From Promethearchaeota archaeon (lineage in GTDB: Archaea; Asgardarchaeota; Lokiarchaeia; Sigyniarchaeales; SOKP01), in assembly GCA_013375475.1 (NCBI GenBank), contig JABXKD010000033.1, positions 1 to 39,172 on the forward strand: 39,172 bases of DNA. Reading direction: 5' to 3'. The translations under genes were made by a program, and so were the position numbers. A model generated the notes under the pieces. It worked only from the letters and a program-made list of their open reading frames with translations. It searched no databases and was not told where the DNA came from. Within the stretch, counting starts at the first letter, position 1; each line of letters opens with the position of its first letter. Shown piece by piece: positions 26,004-34,629 of this stretch.

Positions 26004-27391
26004 GTGTAATTTATGGAAAAATTAAACAAATTGTTGGACCATTATTGTTTTTAGATAACAAACATGACGTACAATACGGTGAAATCGTTAAAATCCATTC
26101 TGATGATGGTATAGAACGCACTGGACAAGTTATAAAGATGGATGAAAATACGATAACAATTGAAGTTTTTGAAGATACATCAGGTCTCTCTTCAGAAAAT
26201 TCTTTAATTACTTTTACTGAAGATTCATTTAAAATCAAAATATCTAGTGATATGTTCGGAAGAGTCTTCAATTCACTGGGAAAACCGATAGATATTAACA
26301 CTAAACAGGAATTAGATTCTGAACTATTAACCGAAATAGATAGAGATATAAATGGGTTACCAATTAATCCATACGCCCGAGAATACCCCTCTGAAGTTAT
26401 CCAGACAGGAATTTCAGTTATAGATGGGCTTTTTACATTAATAAGAGGTCAAAAACTTCCTATTTTTAGTGGTCAAGGGATGCCTCATAATCTATTAGCT
26501 GCTCAAATTGTAACTCAAGCAAAAGTGTTAACAAAAGAACCTTTTTTGATTATTTTTTGTGGAATAGGGATTATTCAAGATGAAGCTATTTTTTTCATGA
26601 AAAGATTTCAAGAAAGCGGAAATATCCAGAATATCATATCTTTTATTAACTTTGCTGATGATCCAATTATGGAAAGACTAATAGTTCCAAGAGTAGCTCT
26701 TACAACTGCTGAATATTTCGCTTTTGAGAAAGATATGCATGTTCTCGTTATTTTAATTGATATGACAAATTATGCGGAAGCTTTAAGAGAACTAAGCTCT
26801 GCTAAAGAGGAGATTCCGAGTAGAAAAGGCTACCCGGGATACTTATACACCGATTTTGCATCTATCTACGAAAGAACTGGCAGAATTAAAGGTAAAAAAG
26901 GGACAATTACTCAAATACCTATTCTTACAATGCCAAACGATGATATAACTCATCCTATCCCCGATACTACGGGTTATATTACCGAAGGACAATTAGTCCT
27001 GAACAGAAACTTAGATAAGACAGGAATATATCCTCCCTTTGAAGTTTTAGCTTCTATTTCGCGTCTTATGAAAGACTCTATAGGTAAAGACACGACTAGG
27101 GAAGATCACGCTGATGTTAGCTCGCAATTACTCTCTTCATATTCTGCTTCTCTTGAGATTAGAGATCTCATCTCGATTGTAGGAGAAGATGGTTTAAATT
27201 ATAATCAGAAAGCGTTATTAAAATTTGGAAATGAATTCGAGCGGAGTTTTTTAAATCAAGGATACAAAGAAGAAAGAGATATCAACACAACTTTAAATAT
27301 TGCTTGGAAAGCGTTATCTTACATTCCGAGAAATCAATTATTTAGAATACATCATGAATTTATTGATAAATATTACGTTGGAGGGGTGTAA
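26000..27391 (+). CDS. atpB: A-type ATP synthase regulatory subunit B
   Basis: A 463-residue non-catalytic B subunit. Landmarks: [14 protein letters not shown] barrel start, [49 protein letters not shown] (a pseudo-P-loop without GKT, as expected), [26 protein letters not shown] with the arginine finger in [24 protein letters not shown], and [16 protein letters not shown]. It supplies the arginine finger to the A subunit. Overlaps atpA by ATGA. Its 3' end (GGAGGGGTG) doubles as the Shine-Dalgarno of atpD. Confidence 0.97.
   Translation: MSVIYGKIKQIVGPLLFLDNKHDVQYGEIVKIHSDDGIERTGQVIKMDENTITIEVFEDTSGLSSENSLITFTEDSFKIKISSDMFGRVFNSLGKPIDINTKQELDSELLTEIDRDINGLPINPYAREYPSEVIQTGISVIDGLFTLIRGQKLPIFSGQGMPHNLLAAQIVTQAKVLTKEPFLIIFCGIGIIQDEAIFFMKRFQESGNIQNIISFINFADDPIMERLIVPRVALTTAEYFAFEKDMHVLVILIDMTNYAEALRELSSAKEEIPSRKGYPGYLYTDFASIYERTGRIKGKKGTITQIPILTMPNDDITHPIPDTTGYITEGQLVLNRNLDKTGIYPPFEVLASISRLMKDSIGKDTTREDHADVSSQLLSSYSASLEIRDLISIVGEDGLNYNQKALLKFGNEFERSFLNQGYKEERDINTTLNIAWKALSYIPRNQLFRIHHEFIDKYYVGGV
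27380..27388 (+). promoter_or_regulatory. Shine-Dalgarno site of atpD
   Basis: GGAGGGGTG lies inside the last codons of atpB. The atpD frame opens right after the atpB TAA, so GTA (27392) or ATT (27398) sit at Shine-Dalgarno distance, whereas the first ATG is about 50 bases away. Confidence 0.55.
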
Positions 27392-27397
27392 GTACCG

Positions 27398-28030
27398 ATT
27401 AGTTTTAGAGAATTAAAGCCTACAAAGACCAATTTAATGTCTCTAAATAAAAGGTTAAATTTTGCCGTAAAAGGTGAAAGCTTTTTAAAATTCAAATTAG
27501 AGCAAATTATGATAGAAGTTAAAGAAAATTGGAAGAATTATGTTAGGAATCGTGAAATATTTATAGAATTATACAAAGAAACTATGATTAAACTTAATAA
27601 TACATACGAAGAAATGGGAAAAAGAAATTTCAAATTAATTAGTAATCTAAGTAAACTCCAATTTAAGCCAAAAATAGACATTAAATATATTAAGAAAATT
27701 GGAACATTAGTTCCAATAATTGAATATGAATTGATAAGGGAGGAACTACTTCCCGCTTATTCTTTTGAAAATACTAGTTATTATCTAGATGACTTAATAA
27801 TTGTTTTAGTAGAATTTTTTGAAAAACTTATAATCTTGGCTAAGTATGAAGATATAATGCTAAATTTGGCTAAAAATTATAAAAAGATCAATCGTAGAAT
27901 ACTTGGCTTAAAGAATGTAATAATTCCCGAGTTAACAGAGGATGTAAAAAAAATAAAAGGTATTTTAGAAGAAAATGAAAGAGAAAATTATGTTCGATTA
28001 AAAAATACAAAAGACTTGATTAATAGATAA
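27398..28030 (+). CDS. atpD: A-type ATP synthase rotor-shaft subunit D (non-canonical start)
   Basis: Subunit D is the coiled-coil axle inside the A3B3 head. From the first ATG (27437) 197 residues are read, beginning SLNKRLNFAVKGESFLKFK. The frame is the same as that of atpB and, after its TAA, reads SFRELKPTKTNLMSLNKRL: the PT[K/R]xxL phrase is the conserved start of subunit D (…SPTRMNLLQRRGQL…). This extension has no ATG, GTG or TTG, so the start is an ATT (27398) or perhaps GTA (27392). The rest is helical, with a short central domain and a C-terminal helix rich in Lys/Asn/Arg (KINRRILGLKNVIIPELTED, the family's T.rRVNALE.i.iP pattern). The atpB stop and this start nearly abut. Confidence 0.87.
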   Translation: MSFRELKPTKTNLMSLNKRLNFAVKGESFLKFKLEQIMIEVKENWKNYVRNREIFIELYKETMIKLNNTYEEMGKRNFKLISNLSKLQFKPKIDIKYIKKIGTLVPIIEYELIREELLPAYSFENTSYYLDDLIIVLVEFFEKLIILAKYEDIMLNLAKNYKKINRRILGLKNVIIPELTEDVKKIKGILEENERENYVRLKNTKDLINR

Positions 28031-28052
28031 ATTAATTACAAAGTGATTATGA

Positions 28053-30524
28053 ATGTCAAAAAAAAATGTTATGGTCCTGTTTAAAGTAAGGTTAAATCGC
28101 AATTATAAGGACATCCTTCTGCAACATCTCTCCCAACTTAAGCTAGTACATATTAAATCGAAATCTGAAAAAAGTAGCAACTATGAGATGGATAAAGATG
28201 TGTTTGATAGAATTAAAACCTTAAGCCAAAGTTTAGAAAGCTTATTTAAAGATCTTAATATCACTGAATCTGACTTCCAAAAACTATCATTTGAAGAGAA
28301 GGACAAACCAAAGTTTAAAGTTAAAGATATAGATGATTTAATTAACCAAGTGTTTAGTGAAATCAATTATTTTTCAAACCGGATAGATGAATTAAAGAAA
28401 TATAAGTCTCTAATTGAAATAGAATTAGATAAAATAAATAACATCCATGGAAGTTACTTATTTTTAGAGAAATATAAATTAACTCGAGATAAATTGATGA
28501 AATTCAAACGGTTAGAATTTAAGGCTTTCACTACTTATTCAAAGAACTTAGAAAATATCGAAATAGTTTTTGATTTCTCTCATTTTCCTAATTTTTTACA
28601 TTATGATTTTTTAAGTGAAAATAGATTAGCATTTTTCATAATATACCCGAAGGAAAAAGAAGCGGAATTTAAAGAGAGGATACGCATAATCCACGCCGAA
28701 GAGGTACCGATTTTAAAGAAATACTTACTTTCAGATGGAATTAATTTTCCGCGTATTGCGAAGGAAATTAAGTTCATTATAACCTCTTTAAATAAGAATC
28801 AGAGAGAATTAGAACGTTTAAGGGATGATAATCTCCTCTTATTTGCAGCCGCTTATGAAATCATTCAAAATTTAGAGGAATATAATTGGGTCTCCTATCA
28901 ATTTGAAGAGTTATCTTCAGATCAATTAAGTTTCAGTTTTTATTTACCTAAAGAAAAAAGACAAGAAATTTATCAAGGGCTAGTAGATAAATTCCAAGAT
29001 AAAATTACAATTGAATCTGTTGAGATTGCAAAAAATAAGACAGTAAAACTAGAATCGGATAAAAGTTCAATACTTTCAGATAAGTCAGTAAACGCAAAAA
29101 AATCTCAATTAAATGAAGAAATCGCAAGTAAAAAAGATAAAAAAGATGACTTAAGAACTTCTGCCCCTACAGTTATGAAAAATATTTTCTTATTTAAGCC
29201 TTTTGAAACAATAACAAAAATGTATGGAATCCCAGCTTATTCAGAGATCGATCCTACTCCTTTAATAGCACTAACTTTTCCACTTTTGTTTGGGATAATG
29301 TTTGGAGATATCGGGCATGGTATAGTTCTAATTATATCTGGTTTGTTAGGTTTTATCTTGTATAAAAATAAAAAAAGTAGAGATTTTTTAAATTTTTGCT
29401 GGATCATTATATATTGTGGTGTTGGGGCTATAATCTTTGGATTTCTATATGGAGACTTTTTTGGAATGCATGAAATTGAAATATTTGGAACTATTTTTTG
29501 GCATCTTACCCCATTATCAATTAGTTCGATTCTATTGTTATTGATACCACTCTTAGGAGATATAGCAATCGTTGGAGGAATTTTAGTTATCATCGGAGTC
29601 CTACTTTTTATAATAAAGCGTAGATTGGGGAAAATCTTTATTGGCTTTGGTGTGTTTATAGCATTATTTAGTTTCATTATTTACATATTAAACCTTCAAG
29701 GAATATTTCATTTACAGATTTTCAATGACACTCTATTTAATCCCTTGAATAATATTTTGTCAGTTTTTAAATTTGCTGTTCTGATTGGAGTTTTCCACCT
29801 TAATTTAGGTTGGTTTATTCAATTTATGAATTATTGGAAACAAAAGAAGAAATACTTAGGTTTTACAGATTCTATAATCAAAATACTTATATTAACGGGG
29901 GGAACGATTTTAATATTTACTTATGGATTCGATATATATACTTGGTTAGATCCTCCCTTTCCCATTTTATTAGTAGTAATTCCCGCCATCCTTCTAATTG
30001 TATTAAAACCTATTGGTAAAATGTTGCATGTCTCTTATCTAAAAAGAGAATCCGTAGGTGGACTTATCGGTGAGGGGACAATGGAAACATTTGAAACCTT
30101 TTTATCAATTTTGAGTAATGTAGCTTCTTATATTAGATTATTAGCATTGGCTTTAGCCCACATTTCATTGATGGTAGCAATTACAGCAATGTCAGATCTT
30201 GTTCAAGGTGGAGGGATAGTCAACGAAATAATTAGTACTATAGGTTTAATTTTTGGAAACATGATAGTAATTTTACTTGAAGGATTACTAGTATTTATCA
30301 ATGCCATTAGGCTACATTTCTATGAATTTTTCTTCAAATTTTATCAAGGAAGCGGAGTGACTTATATTCCTTTTTATTTAGATGATTCATATTCAGAAGT
30401 CACATTTGAAATTAGCAGTATCAAGGATGTTATATCCGAAGAAATAGATAGAGAAATTGAAGCAAAGAAAGGTTATCAAAATATTATAGAGGCAGAAAAA
30501 TATATAACTGGAAAATATTTATAA
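28053..30524 (+). CDS. atpI: A-type ATP synthase membrane subunit I (stator, a-type)
   Basis: An 823-residue membrane stator. Residues 1-330 form the cytosolic hairpin arm that holds the E/H stalks; residues about 330-370 are a Lys/Ser/Asp-rich linker. The membrane domain starts after FKPFETITKMYGIPAYSEID (family PFE...YG.P.Y.EiDPT), then FPLLFGIMFGDIGHG and several helices. The essential arginine is Arg695 in LSNVASYIRLLALALAHISL, facing the proteolipid carboxylate. AAGTGAT at 28041 is a well placed Shine-Dalgarno for the ATG. Subunit I is usually near the front of archaeal operons, but here it is last of the core set. Confidence 0.96.
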   Translation: MSKKNVMVLFKVRLNRNYKDILLQHLSQLKLVHIKSKSEKSSNYEMDKDVFDRIKTLSQSLESLFKDLNITESDFQKLSFEEKDKPKFKVKDIDDLINQVFSEINYFSNRIDELKKYKSLIEIELDKINNIHGSYLFLEKYKLTRDKLMKFKRLEFKAFTTYSKNLENIEIVFDFSHFPNFLHYDFLSENRLAFFIIYPKEKEAEFKERIRIIHAEEVPILKKYLLSDGINFPRIAKEIKFIITSLNKNQRELERLRDDNLLLFAAAYEIIQNLEEYNWVSYQFEELSSDQLSFSFYLPKEKRQEIYQGLVDKFQDKITIESVEIAKNKTVKLESDKSSILSDKSVNAKKSQLNEEIASKKDKKDDLRTSAPTVMKNIFLFKPFETITKMYGIPAYSEIDPTPLIALTFPLLFGIMFGDIGHGIVLIISGLLGFILYKNKKSRDFLNFCWIIIYCGVGAIIFGFLYGDFFGMHEIEIFGTIFWHLTPLSISSILLLLIPLLGDIAIVGGILVIIGVLLFIIKRRLGKIFIGFGVFIALFSFIIYILNLQGIFHLQIFNDTLFNPLNNILSVFKFAVLIGVFHLNLGWFIQFMNYWKQKKKYLGFTDSIIKILILTGGTILIFTYGFDIYTWLDPPFPILLVVIPAILLIVLKPIGKMLHVSYLKRESVGGLIGEGTMETFETFLSILSNVASYIRLLALALAHISLMVAITAMSDLVQGGGIVNEIISTIGLIFGNMIVILLEGLLVFINAIRLHFYEFFFKFYQGSGVTYIPFYLDDSYSEVTFEISSIKDVISEEIDREIEAKKGYQNIIEAEKYITGKYL

Positions 30525-30561
30525 CTGAAATTTTATATAATTTAAATTTAAGGATATGACT

Positions 30562-31089
30562 ATGAAAGATGAAGATGGTATAGAAAACTCATCCCAAAAA
30601 AATAACTTTCGAGTCATACTCCTTTCGATCGTTTATTTAATAGCACTGGTATTTGCGTTTATTGTCATGTTAAATTTTGGAGTAGATCCATTTATAATCA
30701 TTATATTACTAGCTTTTATATCTTTATTAATCTTAGGATCCATTTTAAAGCGTAGAAAACAGAAATCACTATATTCAAAATTATATCCCGATAAAAAACA
30801 AATTACAATTCAAAGACCGACAAGAAAATTAGAATTGACTATTAAAGAAGAACAAGAGGCACCTATAGACAAAAAATTCAGAGAAGTGAACTTAAATTTT
30901 AAATATCGCAAATCTCTCATCAACAAATGTGAAAATTGCGGAATGATTATAACAAGTCATAAAAAAAAATGTCCTATATGTGGTAAAGCTCTCGAACTGA
31001 AAGGAATTATCATGAAATGCAAAAAATGTGGAATGACAATTCCAAAATCAGTGAAAAAATGTCCTGTTTGTGGAACGCGTGTAAGTTAA
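30562..31089 (+). CDS. Membrane protein with two C-terminal zinc ribbons
   Basis: About 175 residues. Two membrane helices near the N-terminus (about 18-40 and 43-62: VIYLIALVFAFIVML, FIIIILLAFISLLILG) are followed by a basic cytosolic region and two CxxC...CxxC zinc ribbons (CENCGMI...CPICGKA and CKKCGMT...CPVCGTR). The protein is unrelated to any known ATP synthase subunit, yet it lies between atpI and the second A subunit on the same strand with gaps of a few dozen bases, so it is likely co-transcribed. A role in assembly or regulation of the complex is possible but unsupported by sequence. The ATG at 30562 is preferred over 30556 because AAGGA is then at proper distance. Confidence 0.75.
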   Translation: MKDEDGIENSSQKNNFRVILLSIVYLIALVFAFIVMLNFGVDPFIIIILLAFISLLILGSILKRRKQKSLYSKLYPDKKQITIQRPTRKLELTIKEEQEAPIDKKFREVNLNFKYRKSLINKCENCGMIITSHKKKCPICGKALELKGIIMKCKKCGMTIPKSVKKCPVCGTRVS

Positions 31090-31124
31090 AAAATATAAGA
31101 ATTTAGAAATATAAAAAATATTTT

Positions 31125-32969
31125 ATGAAAATGGTCGTGGAAAAAAACAAGTCAACAGTGGGTTTTATTTCTGCTGTTTATGGTTCATTAGTCGAAATTA
31201 AAGGATTGGAAGATCATGTTCGCCTGGATGATTTAATAAAAATTACTAAGCACGATTTTTTATGTGAAGTAATTCAGATTTATTCTGATCGTATCATAGC
31301 CCAATGTTTCGAAAGCACAAATAGTATTAAATTAAAAGAAAAAGTTGTTTCTCTCTATCAACCTTTATCTATGGAACTAGCACCAGGTTTATTGGCAAAT
31401 GTATTTGATGGAATTCAAAGGCCGCTTGATATAACCTTTGAATACTTTCAAGAAGGGAAATTAAATAGAGGACTTGAATTTCCACCCCTATCAAGAAAAA
31501 AAAAATGGCATTTTATTCCAACAAGGAAAGTGAATGATTTTGTTCTTAGTGGAGATGAGATTGGAATCGTGCAAGAAACATCATTGATAGAACACAAAAT
31601 AATGGTACCTCCCAGTAAATCTGGAATTTTATCGTTTATAACTGATGAAGGAGACTATACAATTATTGATGAAATCTATACCCTAAAAAATGATAGTGAT
31701 GAAAAATCTTATTGTATGTTGCAAAAATGGCCAGTAACAAAAAGAAAACCTTTTTGCGAAAAAGAACAACCTAACGAGCCGTTAATAACTGGTGTGCGTA
31801 TTATTGATTTATTATTTCCTGTGGCAAAAGGGGGTACTTTTGCAGTTCCAGGAGGATTTGGAACGGGTAAAACAATACTACAGCAAAATATAGCTAAGTA
31901 TTGCGACGCAGATTTGATTGTATTCATAGGTTGCGGGGAACCGGGGAATGAAATTGCCAATGCTCTAAAACAATTTAGAGAAACTGTTGATCCTAATACT
32001 GGACACTCTTTATTAGAAAGAATTGCCCTTATTGTAAACACTTCAAATATGCCTGTGTCCGCCCGAGAATCAAGTCTTTTCTCAGGTATAACGGTCGCAG
32101 AATATTACAGAGACATGGGATACAATGTTGCTGTTATTGCAGATAGTATTTCAAGATGGGCAGAATCACTCAGAGAGATTTCGGGGCTTTTAGAGGAAAT
32201 GCCCGCCGAAGAAGGTTACCCCGCTTATTTACCTTCGAAATTATCAAGTTTTTATGAACGTGCTGGTATCTTTACAACTTTAGGACATGATTCTAACGGA
32301 AAAAGACGAAGAGGTTCTATAACAATTATAGGATCAGTATCTCCTCCTGCAGGGGATTTTAGTGAGCCAGTTACATCCGCTACAAAACGCGTTGTTCAGG
32401 GAATATGGGCTCTGGACCCCAAATTAGCATATCTTAAACATTATCCTGCCATTAGTTGGATAAATTCCTATTCAAATTACCCTGAATATTTAGCAGATTG
32501 GTGGGAACAGATAGATAAAGATTGGAATGACATTAAACTCGATTGGTCTGAGTGTAGAAAGCAAACAAATGAGATTTTAGCAAAAGAAAACGATCTAAGA
32601 TATATTACCCAACTACTTGGACAAAGAAATTTAGCTGAAGATCAAAAATTAGACCTTTATACAGCAAATCTTATAAGAAATGCCTTTTTCGTCCAAAATG
32701 CTTTCAATGAGATCGATAATTATACAAGTAGCAGAAAAATGTTAGGTCTCATTAAAGTTATACTTCTTTTATATAATAAAAGTAAATCGCTAATAAAGCG
32801 GGGTTTTATTATAAACGATAAATCATGTGACGCTGTCTTCGAGGAGATCATGCGAATTAGTCACTATGTTCCTAATAAGGATTTCGGGCCAATTGATAAG
32901 CTGAAGAAGAGTATTGATAATGAATCAATAAATTTAGTCTACAAAATTCAACGTAAAAAGAAGAATTAG
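31125..32969 (+). CDS. A-type ATP synthase subunit A, paralog (copy 2) with altered GER motif
   Basis: A 614-residue protein that aligns with AtpA from end to end: same barrel, the [21 protein letters not shown] region, A-type insert, P-loop GGFGTGKT (243-250), [33 protein letters not shown] and the C-terminal helical bundle. The catalytic loop reads IGCGEPGNE: Glu272 is kept but the following Arg, which contacts nucleotide in A subunits, is Pro273 (codon CCG at 31941). ADSTSRWAE becomes ADSISRWAE. The frame is intact, so this is not a pseudogene. It could form a second type of A3B3 head, mix with copy 1, or have a regulatory role. No second B, D or other subunit is present in the window. The gene lies at the end of the operon, convergent with the tRNA endonuclease gene. 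Confidence 0.93.
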   Translation: MKMVVEKNKSTVGFISAVYGSLVEIKGLEDHVRLDDLIKITKHDFLCEVIQIYSDRIIAQCFESTNSIKLKEKVVSLYQPLSMELAPGLLANVFDGIQRPLDITFEYFQEGKLNRGLEFPPLSRKKKWHFIPTRKVNDFVLSGDEIGIVQETSLIEHKIMVPPSKSGILSFITDEGDYTIIDEIYTLKNDSDEKSYCMLQKWPVTKRKPFCEKEQPNEPLITGVRIIDLLFPVAKGGTFAVPGGFGTGKTILQQNIAKYCDADLIVFIGCGEPGNEIANALKQFRETVDPNTGHSLLERIALIVNTSNMPVSARESSLFSGITVAEYYRDMGYNVAVIADSISRWAESLREISGLLEEMPAEEGYPAYLPSKLSSFYERAGIFTTLGHDSNGKRRRGSITIIGSVSPPAGDFSEPVTSATKRVVQGIWALDPKLAYLKHYPAISWINSYSNYPEYLADWWEQIDKDWNDIKLDWSECRKQTNEILAKENDLRYITQLLGQRNLAEDQKLDLYTANLIRNAFFVQNAFNEIDNYTSSRKMLGLIKVILLLYNKSKSLIKRGFIINDKSCDAVFEEIMRISHYVPNKDFGPIDKLKKSIDNESINLVYKIQRKKKN

Positions 32970-32992
32970 ACTACTTATTAGCTTTTTCTGGT

Positions 32993-33595
32993 TTAGGGTT
33001 TAAACCATTCAAAGAAGTAGTAACTTAAGGTTAGAGGATTAGCTATAACAAACTTCTTCCTCACTGAAGTAGCCAAACGTCCTGCACGTACCATATCAAT
33101 AGCGGTTATTTTTGCGTCATGAGGCAAAACATGAGCTATAAACGGAGAGTGCTCTAATCCCGGTCCTTTTTTGTATACTACAAAATCAGCACCAAACTTT
33201 AAACCCGGTCGGGGGATGTATCCTTTCTTTCTTAAATCCTGATAAATTACATATTTTTCTTCAAATTTATAGTGATTTTTTTTACTTATTTCATAAAATT
33301 CATCGTATGAGTAGAATTTATCAATTTTAGGGTCGTAAATAGTAATTTTATCGTTTTTTAGCAAATATAAAGCTTCTATTAGGGATAATTCCGAAGGTTT
33401 AGAAAAATATTCTAATCGAGGTTTGCTTATCCCAAGAGGAGATCCAAAAAACTTTTGTTTTACATATAAATACGATGCATAGAGAGGATTAAAAACAATA
33501 ACGCGATTATTAATATATTTAGCTGGAATCTTGGCTGGGATTAATTTTTCGTCTATATCCTCCAGTGAAATAGGCGATTCTTTTTCGTCAGTCAT
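32993..33595 (-). CDS. endA: tRNA-splicing endonuclease
   Basis: A 200-residue archaeal tRNA-intron endonuclease that cuts the bulge-helix-bulge in pre-tRNA. The C-terminal nuclease domain shows all three catalytic residues: Tyr141 (FGADFVVYKKGPG), His149 (LEHSPFIAHVLP) and Lys180 (SVRKKFVIA), with spacing close to the Methanocaldococcus enzyme. The N-terminal domain (about 20-110) includes NPLYASYLYVKQKFFGSPLG and LSLIEALYLL, as in homologs. Length (200) suggests the homotetramer or heterotetramer-forming single-unit type rather than a fused dimer. It is divergent from the MEMO gene; ATTAAATTA about 21-30 bases upstream would give a leaderless mRNA. Confidence 0.95.
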   Translation of the reverse strand: MTDEKESPISLEDIDEKLIPAKIPAKYINNRVIVFNPLYASYLYVKQKFFGSPLGISKPRLEYFSKPSELSLIEALYLLKNDKITIYDPKIDKFYSYDEFYEISKKNHYKFEEKYVIYQDLRKKGYIPRPGLKFGADFVVYKKGPGLEHSPFIAHVLPHDAKITAIDMVRAGRLATSVRKKFVIANPLTLSYYFFEWFKP

Positions 33596-33657
33596 CTAAT
33601 AAGATGTATTAAAAATAATTTAATAATTCTTTTAATTTAGTATACAACAGATGAAAG

Positions 33658-33668
33658 TATATATATTT
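33658..33668 (+). promoter_or_regulatory. TATA box for the MEMO family gene
   Basis: GATGAAAGTATATATATTT: a purine-rich BRE followed by TATATATA, 35-45 bases before the TTG start. Transcription would start near 33690, just before the Shine-Dalgarno site. Confidence 0.5.
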
Positions 33669-33690
33669 CTCAATAAATGATATTTATGAG

Positions 33691-33698
33691 AAGGTGAT
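33691..33698 (+). promoter_or_regulatory. Shine-Dalgarno site that fixes the MEMO start
   Basis: AAGGTGAT is followed 4 bases later by TTG (33703). The GTG at 33694 lies inside this site and so cannot itself be the start. Confidence 0.7.
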
Positions 33699-33702
33699 AA
33701 GT

Positions 33703-34590
33703 TTGGTTATAAGAAAAGCATCGCACGCGGGAAGTTGGTATCCTAGTAAAAAAGAAGCATTAATAAAAGATTTAAAGTCTTCTTTTTGTAATAACACATT
33801 CGGGCCGGGTAAATTGCCTGAATCGCTAAATATGGAAACAAGAACAATATTCGGAGGAGTATCTCCTCACGCAGGATATGCATTCTCCGGAAAATGTGCT
33901 GCCTTCACTTATTTAAATCTGTTTAAAGAGAAAATCCCAGATACAATCATAATATTAGGAACTGATCATGTGGGCTATGGAGGAGTCGCTCTTTTAGGAG
34001 ATGGGGCATGGGAAACGCCATTAGGGAACTTGGAGATTGATACTGAATTATCTCAGAAGATTATTGAGTCCAGCGATATAATTGTTGATGACCCTTCCGC
34101 TTTTACAGGATTTATGGAACGCGAACATAATATCGAGATTCAATTACCTTTCATTAAATTTTGCGCGGAAGATAAAGATGTAAAAATAGTTACAATGAAA
34201 TTTGGAGGTAAGAAGGATTATAGTGCGTTTGAAGTATTAGCAAACGATATAGCAACATCAATTAAAGCTCTTAATAAAGACGTTGTCATAGTAGCTTCAT
34301 CAGATATGTCCCATAAAAATGTGTCTAGTACAGAGCAGTTAGATCAGTTTAAAAAAATTGATCATGATGTCATAGATGCCTTTGTAGAATTCGATCCAAA
34401 AAAGACTCTATCGGCTGCTTCGCGAACTACTGTATGTGGAGCGCAAACGATAACGACCTTAATGTTGATTTGCAAGAATTTAGATTGCACCAATGGCAAA
34501 TCATTAAAGTACTATACAAGTACTGATGTCAGAGGAGAATATGGATATTGTGTTGGATATTTTTCCGGGATACTGATGAAATTAACTTAA
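33703..34590 (+). CDS. MEMO family protein (AmmeMemoRadiSam system protein B-like)
   Basis: About 295 residues of the MEMO family, a fold related to extradiol dioxygenases and widespread in archaea; its substrate is not settled. From TTG 33703 the protein starts MVIRKASHAGSWYPS, as MEMO proteins do (…R.a..AG.WYP). Putative metal ligands known from human MEMO1 are kept: His in SPHAGYAFSGKCAA, His in LGTDHVGYGG, and Cys in TTVCGAQTI. IVASSDMSH and REHNIEIQLPF are further family phrases. The usual partner, a radical SAM or AMMECR1 gene, is not adjacent. The gene has its own TATA box and a good Shine-Dalgarno and is followed 30-40 bases later by the coiled-coil gene. Confidence 0.93.
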   Translation: MVIRKASHAGSWYPSKKEALIKDLKSSFCNNTFGPGKLPESLNMETRTIFGGVSPHAGYAFSGKCAAFTYLNLFKEKIPDTIIILGTDHVGYGGVALLGDGAWETPLGNLEIDTELSQKIIESSDIIVDDPSAFTGFMEREHNIEIQLPFIKFCAEDKDVKIVTMKFGGKKDYSAFEVLANDIATSIKALNKDVVIVASSDMSHKNVSSTEQLDQFKKIDHDVIDAFVEFDPKKTLSAASRTTVCGAQTITTLMLICKNLDCTNGKSLKYYTSTDVRGEYGYCVGYFSGILMKLT

Positions 34591-34629
34591 AATATAAAAA
34601 CTAAAATTAAAGAAAAAATTTTGAGAAAC

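Noticed and set aside
26000..27391. AtpB as a catalytic subunit
   Set aside because: The position of the P-loop reads FSGQGMPHN without GKT, as in all non-catalytic B subunits, and the arginine finger is present.
29237..29677. 146-codon minus-strand open frame inside atpI
   Set aside because: Antisense shadow of membrane helices; Pro/Ile/Lys-rich with no family resemblance.
31125..32969. Second A subunit as a pseudogene
   Set aside because: The frame is intact over the full family length with P-loop and catalytic Glu kept and conserved residues throughout, so it is treated as functional.
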